DNA of 10,578 nucleotides, taken from NCBI GenBank assembly GCA_019240015.1, contig JAFAZB010000199.1, forward strand, positions 1 to 10,578. The letters run 5' to 3'. The notes under the pieces are model-generated. The model made no database searches, was not told the DNA's origin, and saw nothing but the letters and a program-made list of their open reading frames with translations. Source of the stretch: Solirubrobacterales bacterium (lineage in GTDB: Bacteria > Actinomycetota > Thermoleophilia > Solirubrobacterales > Solirubrobacteraceae). The number at the start of each line of letters is the position of its first letter. Positions within the stretch are counted from its first letter, which is position 1. The translations under genes and the position numbers were made by a program. Positions 5,380 through 10,578 of this stretch are shown here, one piece after another.

Positions 5380-6534
5380 ATGAGACTGAGGCCAGCACAG
5401 CAAACCGCTGCCACCGTGCTCGAGTGGCTCCGGCAGGATCGCCGCGTCGCCGCCGGGCTGCTCGTCGGCATCGAGGGATCCGCGCCGCTCGACGTCGGCG
5501 CCAGCATGTACGTCGACGCGGACGGCCAGATCGATGGCAGCGTCACCGGTGGCTGCGTGGAGGGAGCCGTCGCGCAAGAGGCGATCTCGCTGCTGGCCGG
5601 CGACGGCAGGCCGCACGTCCAGACGTACGGGATCTCGGACGAGCTCGCCGGCACGGTCGGGCTGATGTGCGGCGGGACCGTTCACATCTTTGTCCACGAG
5701 CTGACCGAGCCGTCGCGGGACGCAGCGATCGCAGGGCTCGAGGCGTTGGTGCAGGAGCGCCCCTGCACGGTGGCGACGCTGCTCGACGGCCCCGGCGCCG
5801 GCAACAAGGTCTACGTCGATGCCTCCGTCCGCAGCGGCACGCTCGGCGGGCCCGAGCTGCTCGACCGCAACGTCGAGCGGGAGGCCAGGGGCCTGATCGC
5901 CCACGGCCGCTCGACCGTGCGCTACTTCGGCGAGGACGGCGCCACGATGGGGACCGGCTTGCGGGTCTACTTCAGCGTCTATGCGAACGCCCCGCGAATG
6001 CTGATCTTCGGCGCGATCGACTTCTCGGCGGCGCTGGCCGCGATCGCCGACCTGCTCGGCTACGAGGTCACGATCGCCGATCCCCGCCGCGCGTTCCTCG
6101 ACTCGGCGCGGTTCTCCTCCGTCGCCAACACGATCGAGGCCTGGCCCCAGGACGTGATCCAGGACCTCGCCCCGGGGCCGCGCGACGCGGTGCTGGTGTT
6201 TACCCACGACGCCAAGCTCGACGTGCCGGCACTGATCGCCGCGTTCGAGACCGAAGCGGGCTACATCGGTGCGCTGGGCTCTCGCAAGACGACCGTCGAT
6301 CGCGAGCGGCGGCTCCGCGAGGCGGGAGCCTCGGACGCCGACCTGGACCGTATGTACGCCCCCTGCGGCCTCGACATCGGCGCCGCCACGGTCGAGGAGA
6401 CCTCGATCGCCGTGATGGCAGAGATCACCGCCCATCGCGCCCAGCGCTCGGGCGCGTCGCTGCGGGAGACCCGCGGCTCGGTGCGCGGCGAGCGCTCCAG
6501 CCCGGCCCAGGTCGAGGCGGCCGTCGGACCTTAG
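5380..6534 (+). CDS. XdhC/CoxI-family protein (molybdenum-hydroxylase maturation factor)
   Basis: XdhC/CoxI proteins bind molybdenum cofactor, support its sulfuration and hand it to xanthine dehydrogenase, CO dehydrogenase or related molybdenum hydroxylases in the cytosol. The 384-residue protein has the N-terminal XdhC_CoxI domain with GSAPLDVGASMYVDADG (33-49), SVTGGCVEGAV (54-64) and VGLMCGGTVHIFVH (93-106). A Rossmann-like XdhC_C domain begins at MLIFGAIDFSAAL (207-219) and includes VTIADPRRAF (230-239), VLVFTHDAKLD (271-281), YIGALGSRKT (295-304) and APCGLDIGAATVEET (327-341). The GAIDF form of the glycine loop is what I associate with CoxI-like members. The usual APIGLDIGA reads APCGLDIGA here. 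The last 30 residues look disordered. The gene diverges from rho and faces folP, and no molybdenum hydroxylase subunit is in the window, so the partner enzyme is unknown. Confidence 0.9.
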   Translation: MRLRPAQQTAATVLEWLRQDRRVAAGLLVGIEGSAPLDVGASMYVDADGQIDGSVTGGCVEGAVAQEAISLLAGDGRPHVQTYGISDELAGTVGLMCGGTVHIFVHELTEPSRDAAIAGLEALVQERPCTVATLLDGPGAGNKVYVDASVRSGTLGGPELLDRNVEREARGLIAHGRSTVRYFGEDGATMGTGLRVYFSVYANAPRMLIFGAIDFSAALAAIADLLGYEVTIADPRRAFLDSARFSSVANTIEAWPQDVIQDLAPGPRDAVLVFTHDAKLDVPALIAAFETEAGYIGALGSRKTTVDRERRLREAGASDADLDRMYAPCGLDIGAATVEETSIAVMAEITAHRAQRSGASLRETRGSVRGERSSPAQVEAAVGP

Positions 6535-6583
6535 CGGCGCTCGGCCGCCACGGACGCGCGCATTCTGATATCTGATCGCCCGC

Positions 6584-6631
6584 GGTGCTGGGGAAAGCCC
6601 GGGGAACGGCTCCGGCAGGGGCCCCGGCACC
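6584..6631. terminator. Stem-loop between convergent xdhC-like gene and folP, candidate terminator
   Basis: GGTGCTGGGG (6584-6593) pairs with CCCCGGCACC (6622-6631), a 10-bp stem with one G-U wobble in the plus-strand RNA and one C-A mismatch in the minus-strand RNA. The loop holds further GC-rich self-complementary pieces. The right arm abuts the folP stop codon (6632-6634). No T-tract is visible, so termination efficiency is unclear. Confidence 0.45.
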
Positions 6632-7534
6632 CTAACCCTGCTCGCGGCGAAGCTCGTCGGCGAGCCGGAGCGCGGGATCGAGCTCCCGCGCGCCGCCGAG
6701 CGCCGCCTGAACCGCGAGAAAGTCGGCCGTCTCCGCGACGTCGTGGACCCGGAGCAGGTGGGCGCCGCACCGCACCCCGTGGGCCACGGCCGCGAGCGTG
6801 CCGGCGAGCCGCTCGCGAGGAGCCCGGCCCGTGATCGCCCCGACGAAGTCCTTGCGAGACACGGCCAGCAGCAGCGGGCGCCCCAGCTCGTGCAGGCTCG
6901 GCAACGCTCGGAGCGCCTGGACGGTTTGCGCCGGTGTCTTGCCGAAATCCGGGCCGGGATCGAGCAGCAGTTGCTCGAACTCGACTCCGCGCGCGCAGGC
7001 GAGCTCAATCCGCTCGCGCAGGAACGCCTCCACGTCGGCGACCACGCGCCCGTCGAGGGAGGAATCGAGCAGCTTCTGCTTGGGGGCTGCGCGTGTGTGC
7101 ATGAGCACCAGCCCGGCACCGGTCTCGGCGCACACGTCAGCCAGACGGGGGTCGCGGAGACCGCTCACGTCGTTGAGGATCGAGGCCCCGGCGGCGATCG
7201 CCGCGCGCGCCACCTCCGGCTTGTAGGTGTCGACCGACACCAGCGCGCCGAGCTCGCCCGCGACCTGCTCGATCAACGGGACCACTCGGCGCACCTCCTC
7301 CGCGGGCGTGACCGCCGGCCGGTTGGTAACTCCCGACTCGCCGCCGATGTCGATGATCCGCGCTCCGCCCTCGAGCAGCGAGCGGGCCCGCTGCATCCGC
7401 GCCGCCAGCGTTTGGTGCTCGCCGCCGTCGGAGAACGAATCCGGCGTCGCGTTGAGCACTCCCATCAGCCACGGCTCGCCGCCCAGCTCGAGCGTACCGG
7501 CGACCGTACGAAGCACCCGTCCCGGCGCGATCAT
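6632..7534 (-). CDS. folP: Dihydropteroate synthase (divergent)
   Basis: DHPS condenses p-aminobenzoate with dihydropterin pyrophosphate to 7,8-dihydropteroate in folate synthesis and is the sulfonamide target. The ATG at 7534 overlaps the glpD stop as ATGA, giving 300 residues; longer in-frame readings run into glpD in another frame and are not credible. TIM-barrel motifs: LMGVLNATPDSFSDGG (23-38, pterin-binding), IDIGGESGVTNRPAV (61-75), SVDTYKPEVARAAIAAG (100-116), ILNDVSGL (119-126), LVLMHTR (142-148), LLDPGPDFGKT (190-200), SRKDFVGA (226-233) and LRVHDV (261-266). Asn28, Asp102, Asn121, Asp192, Lys228 and Arg262 match expected substrate-binding positions. Oddities are the pyrophosphate/pABA loop, where the common GGESTRPGA reads GGESGVTNRPA, PGPDFGKT in place of PGxGFGKT, and SRKDF in place of SRKSF. 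It is probably a genuine lineage-specific DHPS, though a paralogue is possible. Confidence 0.92.
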   Translation of the reverse strand: MIAPGRVLRTVAGTLELGGEPWLMGVLNATPDSFSDGGEHQTLAARMQRARSLLEGGARIIDIGGESGVTNRPAVTPAEEVRRVVPLIEQVAGELGALVSVDTYKPEVARAAIAAGASILNDVSGLRDPRLADVCAETGAGLVLMHTRAAPKQKLLDSSLDGRVVADVEAFLRERIELACARGVEFEQLLLDPGPDFGKTPAQTVQALRALPSLHELGRPLLLAVSRKDFVGAITGRAPRERLAGTLAAVAHGVRCGAHLLRVHDVAETADFLAVQAALGGARELDPALRLADELRREQG

Positions 7535-9186
7535 CCCGCCACCGAGATCCCCTCGGCACCTGCTTCCAGGCGAAAGCGCTCCACTTCGGCGATCACCCGC
7601 CGCTCGTCCCACCCGGCCTGCGCCCCAACCGCCTCGGCCACGCGCCGCGGTCCACCGGCGCCTGGTCGGCACAGCTCGCGCCCGGCCAGCAGGCCCAGCC
7701 GCGTGCGTCGCAACAGCACATCGCCGACCGTGCGGGCCTGCTCGTGACGGGCGGCGAAGCTCGCCTCGGCGAGCAGGTCGGGCAGCCCGGTCACGATCGG
7801 CTCCGCGAGCGTGGGATGCTCCCCGGCGAGCTTGAGCACCTCGACCGCCGCCTGACCGTAGCGTGCGGCCAGCGGTTGGTAGGCCTCCGGCGCCACGCCC
7901 GGGACCTCCGGCAGCTCGGCACCCGTCGTCGGGCAGCCAAGCGGGATCGTCGCGGTCCGGCACCGCGCATGAGCGCGATCGCGTTCGACCAGCCTGTCGA
8001 CAGCCACCTTGGCCATCCGCCGCCAGGTGGTGAGCTTGCCGCCGGTGATCGTGATCAGCCCATTGGCGGCTTCGAAGCACGCCGCTCGTCGCGAGATGTC
8101 AACCGATTTGCGCTCCCCACCGGGAGCCGAGGAGATCAGCGGGCGCACGCCCGCGAATGCGCCCGTCACCCGCTCGGGCCCGAGCGCCGAGCCGAAGAAA
8201 AGATTGACGGCGCTGAGCAGATACTCGATGTCCTGCGCCGGCGCCGGCACATGATCGATCGCGCCGTCGTAGCTGCTGTCGGTGGTCCCGACCAGGCTGC
8301 GCCCGAGCCAGGGAAGCGCGAAGATCGAGCGGCCTCCGCCGGCTGGGATCACCGCGCCCGCCCGCAGCGGCAGATCGGCGGGGGCGATCGTCACGTGGCT
8401 GCCGCGGCTGGGAGCGATCACCGCCACCCCCTGCCGCGCGCCGAGTCGCGCGCCTGGGATCCGGTCCGCCCACACGCCCGTCGCGTTGACGACGTGGCCA
8501 GCGCGCAACGCGAAATTGCGCCCCGCGTCCGAATCGTGCACCACCAACCCCGACACGCGGCCGTGCTCGCTCACCAGCTCGGTCACCTCGAGACGATTTG
8601 CGCAGACTGCCCCGAACCGCTCGGCTTCGCCGAGCACGGTCAGCACCAGTCGCGCGTCGTCGGTCTGGCAGTCGTAGAACAGGTACCCACCGGTCGGCGA
8701 ACGGGGCGCCAGCGCCGGCAGCAGTTGCGCCACCTCCCGGCCGGCGATCAGCCGGTGCCGCGCGGGAGTCCGGGCGCCATTGCGATCATCGTGCCTTCCC
8801 CGCAGCGGCGCGGTGGCCATCACGTCGTACAGGTTGAGCCCGAGCCCCACCATCCGGCCCGGCCTGGTTCCGTCGAACGCCGGCACCACCATCGGCAGCG
8901 GCCGGACCAGATGCGGCGCGAGCTCGACCATCAGCCGGCGTTCGAGCAGCGCTTCCCTGACCAGCCCCAGGTCGAGCCGCCGGAGGTAGCGCAGACCTCC
9001 GTGGACCAGTTTCGAGGAGCGCCCACTGGTGCCCGAGGCGAAGTCCGCCTTCTCGACGAGCGCCACGCTGTAGCCGCGGGACGCGGCATCGAGCGCCACA
9101 CCCGCCCCGGTGATCCCACCGCCGATCACCGCAACGTCGAACCGCTCTGTCTCCAGGGCTTCGATCGCTCGCTCGCGGGTGAGCAT
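7531..9186 (-). CDS. glpD: FAD-dependent glycerol-3-phosphate dehydrogenase
   Basis: GlpD oxidises sn-glycerol 3-phosphate to dihydroxyacetone phosphate and passes electrons through FAD to membrane quinones, linking glycerol and phospholipid turnover to respiration. The 551-residue protein has the N-terminal dinucleotide-binding sequence DVAVIGGGITGAGVALDAASRG (residues 17-38, FAD ADP-binding loop GGGITGAG) and the family signature SGRSSKLVHGGLRYL (54-68). The DAO fold continues with VVNATGVWAD, LVGTTDSSYDG and a FAGVRPLISS segment. ITGGKLTTWRRMA leads to a C-terminal DAO_C domain with AARHEQARTVGDVLLRRTRLG. Length is slightly above E. coli GlpD (501). The ATG at 9186 has only GGGG next to it, and a TAGTCT box ends 8 nt upstream, so initiation may be nearly leaderless. 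It starts 42 bp after the wall-protein gene and overlaps folP by four bases (ATGA), so translation of the two is probably coupled. Confidence 0.95.
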   Translation of the reverse strand: MLTRERAIEALETERFDVAVIGGGITGAGVALDAASRGYSVALVEKADFASGTSGRSSKLVHGGLRYLRRLDLGLVREALLERRLMVELAPHLVRPLPMVVPAFDGTRPGRMVGLGLNLYDVMATAPLRGRHDDRNGARTPARHRLIAGREVAQLLPALAPRSPTGGYLFYDCQTDDARLVLTVLGEAERFGAVCANRLEVTELVSEHGRVSGLVVHDSDAGRNFALRAGHVVNATGVWADRIPGARLGARQGVAVIAPSRGSHVTIAPADLPLRAGAVIPAGGGRSIFALPWLGRSLVGTTDSSYDGAIDHVPAPAQDIEYLLSAVNLFFGSALGPERVTGAFAGVRPLISSAPGGERKSVDISRRAACFEAANGLITITGGKLTTWRRMAKVAVDRLVERDRAHARCRTATIPLGCPTTGAELPEVPGVAPEAYQPLAARYGQAAVEVLKLAGEHPTLAEPIVTGLPDLLAEASFAARHEQARTVGDVLLRRTRLGLLAGRELCRPGAGGPRRVAEAVGAQAGWDERRVIAEVERFRLEAGAEGISVAG

Positions 9187-9194
9187 CCCCGACC

Positions 9195-9200
9195 AGACTA
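9195..9200 (-). promoter_or_regulatory. Candidate internal -10 box before glpD
   Basis: TAGTCT on the minus strand fits TAnnnT and ends 8 nt before the glpD ATG, lying within the 42-bp gap after the upstream gene. If used, it would give a leaderless or nearly leaderless glpD-folP mRNA independent of the riboswitch-controlled promoter. There is no clear -35 match, so this is weak. Confidence 0.25.
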
Positions 9201-9228
9201 GCCGGGGCCCGGAGCGGATCCGACGTGG

Positions 9229-10194
9229 CTAGCCGCCGGCCTTGTGGTACAGCCCGAGCACGATGTCGTACATCTCGGGCGAGGTCTCCTGCCAGCCCGG
9301 GCAACACGGAGGCCCGCCCACGTCGCTGATTCCGATCTCGACGTGGGGACCCGAGGAGATCCCGACGTCGCCGCAGCCCACCTCGGCGATCGGCTCGCCG
9401 GGGGTCACGTGGGCGCCTACCGGCACCAGCGCGGGCGCGGCATGGCCGTAGTAGATGTAGCGACCCCTGTAGCGACCGCTCGCGACCTGGAGCACGGGCG
9501 CGTAGGGCCCGAAGCCGTCGATGCCCTCCTGGACGATCGTGCCCGCGGTCATCGCGACTTCGGTCACCTGGGCGCCGCAGTCGTTGTTGACGGTGCCGAT
9601 GTCGACCCCCTGGTCGAGCGTCCAAGCACTGGGCGGGAGCACCCTCGACAGCGGTCGCAAGGGAAACACCAGCGTGGAGGAGGCCGCCGACAGCGAGCCG
9701 CCGCCTGTCTCCGCGAACACGCCGGTGCCGGTGGCGATCCTCTTGACCGCCGACAGCAGCGCCCCCGCGGTTCGATTGCCGACCGCGCCGCTGGCCGGCG
9801 TCAGGCTGTAGGCCCGCTGGAAGCGCCGCACCTCCTGCTGGGTGGCGGCGCCGAAGAAGCCCGTCTGAGGCACGATATAGCCAACGTCGGCCAGCCAGGT
9901 CTGGAGCGTCTTGACGTCGGCTCCCGACTGGCCTTTGCGCAGCGTGCGGCCAAAGACCGATTCGGAGGAGCGGCCGGTGACGATGCCATGGGTGGGCTTC
10001 GCAGTCACCAGGCCCGCGCCACCGGAGTAACCCCAGGCGGTTCCGACCGGAACGAGCGTGCCGAGCGCAATCAGCACGATCAGTCGGCGGACGCGCTGCA
10101 CTGCGCGTTCGCGATCGAATCCGCCTGGGGCCGTCGGTGCGCGCCTCCCGCGCTTGGAAACTGTTTTGGTTGAAGGGCTGCCGAAAGCGAACAC
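9229..10194 (-). CDS. Exported peptidoglycan-binding protein with degenerate M23 (LytM-like) peptidase domain
   Basis: This 321-residue protein probably acts at the cell wall. A GTG start at 10194 has GGGGAG eight bases upstream; a GTG at residue 32 is an alternative. A basic N-terminus is followed by a hydrophobic stretch (about 38-55, LIVLIALGTLVPVGTAWG) that can be a signal peptide or membrane anchor. Residues about 82-150 form a PG_binding_1 domain (LRKGQSGADVKTLQTWL, TGFFGAATQQEVRRFQ). Residues about 176-300 resemble the M23 beta-fold: GVDIG, VTEVAMTAGTIV, YIYYGHAAPALVPVGAHVTPGEPIAEVG, SSGPHVEIGIS. Against the LytM pattern the HxxxD His is Asp194 while Asp198 is kept. His251 of the YxH motif and the second His of HxH (His284) are kept, but the first His of HxH is replaced. 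Activity may be lost or altered. Four Cys (206, 274, 297, 298) could form disulfides outside the cell. It heads the glpD-folP cluster under a c-di-AMP riboswitch. Confidence 0.85.
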   Translation of the reverse strand: MFAFGSPSTKTVSKRGRRAPTAPGGFDRERAVQRVRRLIVLIALGTLVPVGTAWGYSGGAGLVTAKPTHGIVTGRSSESVFGRTLRKGQSGADVKTLQTWLADVGYIVPQTGFFGAATQQEVRRFQRAYSLTPASGAVGNRTAGALLSAVKRIATGTGVFAETGGGSLSAASSTLVFPLRPLSRVLPPSAWTLDQGVDIGTVNNDCGAQVTEVAMTAGTIVQEGIDGFGPYAPVLQVASGRYRGRYIYYGHAAPALVPVGAHVTPGEPIAEVGCGDVGISSGPHVEIGISDVGGPPCCPGWQETSPEMYDIVLGLYHKAGG

Positions 10195-10213
10195 GGAGGG
10201 GGCTCCCCGCAGG
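10195..10213 (-). promoter_or_regulatory. Ribosome-binding segment of the wall-protein gene, able to pair with the riboswitch core
   Basis: On the minus strand CCTGCGGGG (10205-10213) overlaps the Shine-Dalgarno GGGGAG (10203-10208), followed by the 8-nt spacer CCCCCTCC and the GTG start. CCTGCGGGG is complementary over nine bases, with one G-U wobble, to CCCCGTAGG (10241-10249) in the conserved 3' strand of the riboswitch. GGAG can also pair locally with CTCC of the spacer. This suggests translational control, but the direction of switching cannot be read from sequence alone. Confidence 0.5.
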
Positions 10214-10228
10214 TGCGGCGTTACTAAT

Positions 10229-10371
10229 GGCGCCTGTTTGCCTACGGGGTTAGCTGACGGGCTCGCGCTTGCTATGTAAGCGCTTCCCGTGGATCACCAC
10301 GGGACTCGCCCCAACGAATTGGGTTCCCCGTCCCCCAGGGCGGCTGTCCGGGGGTTCGGCGCTGCGGCACC
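10229..10371 (-). promoter_or_regulatory. Cyclic di-AMP riboswitch (ydaO/yuaA class)
   Basis: This RNA element senses c-di-AMP, and in actinobacteria the class often precedes genes for wall-remodelling enzymes. On the minus strand I see the class hallmarks: GACGGGGAACCC (10321-10332), the stem CCCAA-TTCG-TTGGG (10310-10323) followed by GGCGAGTCC, and the conserved 3' strand GTCAGCTAACCCCGTAGGC (10240-10258). Supporting helices are CCCGTGG-TGAT-CCACGGG (10286-10303) and GCGCTT/AAGCGC (10265-10270 with 10278-10283). The closing P1 helix can be GGTGCC or the nearby GCGCC pairing with GGCGCC (10229-10234). The latter fits if transcription starts after the TACGGT box at 10369-10374. It lies 34 bp upstream of the peptidoglycan-binding/M23-like gene. 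Most characterised members switch genes off when c-di-AMP is high. Confidence 0.9.
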
Positions 10372-10377
10372 GTATCA
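10369..10377 (-). promoter_or_regulatory. Candidate extended -10 promoter for the riboswitch transcript
   Basis: TGATACGGT on the minus strand matches an extended -10 (TGnTAnnnT). It would start RNA near 10361-10363, just before the GCGCCGAACCC segment expected at the 5' side of the riboswitch. No clear -35 is seen. The rest of 10378-10448 shows only a CTGGCGCCAG palindrome (10433-10442) just past the upstream gene, possibly part of its terminator. Confidence 0.35.
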
Positions 10378-10448
10378 GAAACAGTGGACGGCTTGGCGGA
10401 AATTGCGAGCGGAGCTTGCTGGAGCGATGGGCCTGGCGCCAGCCACCC

Positions 10449-10578
10449 TCACGGGCTCGGCTTGAGCACCCCCGCCGCTCCCCCACCCCGGCGCACGGGC
10501 TCCGCGGCAGCGAGGAACCGTCCGTTGCCGAGCAGCTCCAAGCCGCTGGCGACTCCGATCGTGGGGGCGATCGTGATG
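10449..10578 (-). CDS. C-terminal fragment of an unrecognised protein (cut by window edge)
   Basis: Reading the minus strand from the right edge, one frame stays open for 42 codons to a TGA at 10449-10451. It encodes ITIAPTIGVASGLELL, continues as GNGRFLAAAEPVRRGG and ends in VLKPSP. Third codon positions are overwhelmingly G or C and first positions favour G, as in the neighbouring genes, which supports real coding sequence. Another frame is also open but has a poorer codon pattern. I do not recognise the family from this short tail. It lies upstream of and in the same direction as the riboswitch gene. Confidence 0.45.
   Translation of the reverse strand, partial: ITIAPTIGVASGLELLGNGRFLAAAEPVRRGGGAAGVLKPSP

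Noticed and set aside
5238..5654. N-terminal extension of rho to 5654
   Set aside because: It would run through the divergent promoter region and into the xdhC-like gene. The ATG at 5237 has a strong AGGAGG and begins just before the Rho_N domain.
5311..7119. 602-codon minus-strand frame across the xdhC-like gene and folP
   Set aside because: It is antisense to xdhC and in a different frame from folP, with no motif of its own.
7535..8080. N-terminal extension of folP giving a 482-residue protein
   Set aside because: The extension is out-of-frame glpD sequence. DHPS homology begins after the ATG that overlaps the glpD stop.
7744..9201. 485-codon plus-strand frame opposite glpD
   Set aside because: It is a His/Arg-rich antisense shadow of a clear GlpD.
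10250..10486. 78-codon minus-strand open frame over the riboswitch
   Set aside because: It crosses conserved riboswitch helices and has no coding signature; the RNA structure explains the sequence better.

Overview
The window is very GC-rich with strongly GC-biased third codon positions, uses GTG as well as ATG starts, and carries a PcrA helicase with a C-terminal Tudor-like tail, a Rho with a long Arg/Gly-rich linker, and a c-di-AMP riboswitch ahead of a wall-associated protein. Together these suggest a high-GC actinobacterium. A deep lineage such as Thermoleophilia/Solirubrobacterales is my best guess, but no phylogenetic marker here proves it. No rRNA, tRNA, CRISPR array, phage gene or transposase was seen.

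Layout. (1) 1-2659, minus strand: pcrA/uvrD helicase followed 9 bp later by folD, which runs off the left edge. (2) 2687-3655, plus strand: a Qng1-type queuosine-salvage protein (DUF2419 family), diverging from pcrA with only 27 bp between start codons. (3) 3656-3953: a 298-bp non-coding interval between convergent genes, unusually rich in structure: a G-quadruplex motif, a 19-bp tandem repeat, five copies of a palindrome-forming motif, and a 10-bp direct repeat bracketing all of it. (4) 3954-5237, minus strand: a divergent Rho-like ATPase that keeps the Rho_N, cold-shock and P-loop parts but lacks the sequences matching the RNA-translocating Q- and R-loops. (5) 5380-6534, plus strand: an XdhC/CoxI-family protein diverging from rho. 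(6) 6632-10194, minus strand: a probable operon of a peptidoglycan-binding/degenerate M23 protein, glpD and folP. glpD and folP share an ATGA stop/start overlap. A c-di-AMP (ydaO-type) riboswitch at about 10229-10371 lies at the head of this operon. (7) 10449-10578, minus strand: the C-terminal end of an unrecognised protein.

How the genes fit together. folD (one-carbon tetrahydrofolate interconversion) and folP (dihydropteroate synthesis) both serve folate metabolism but sit at opposite ends of the window. glpD feeds glycerol-3-phosphate electrons into the membrane quinone pool. The riboswitch links c-di-AMP, a cell-wall and osmotic signal, to an exported wall-binding protein and possibly to glpD-folP by read-through. 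The Qng1 protein implies that the cell recycles the tRNA base queuine. XdhC normally serves a molybdenum hydroxylase, but none is encoded here.

Most worth following up: the Rho-like protein without the usual translocation loops, the palindromic motif cluster beside it, and the riboswitch whose conserved core can pair with the downstream ribosome-binding segment.
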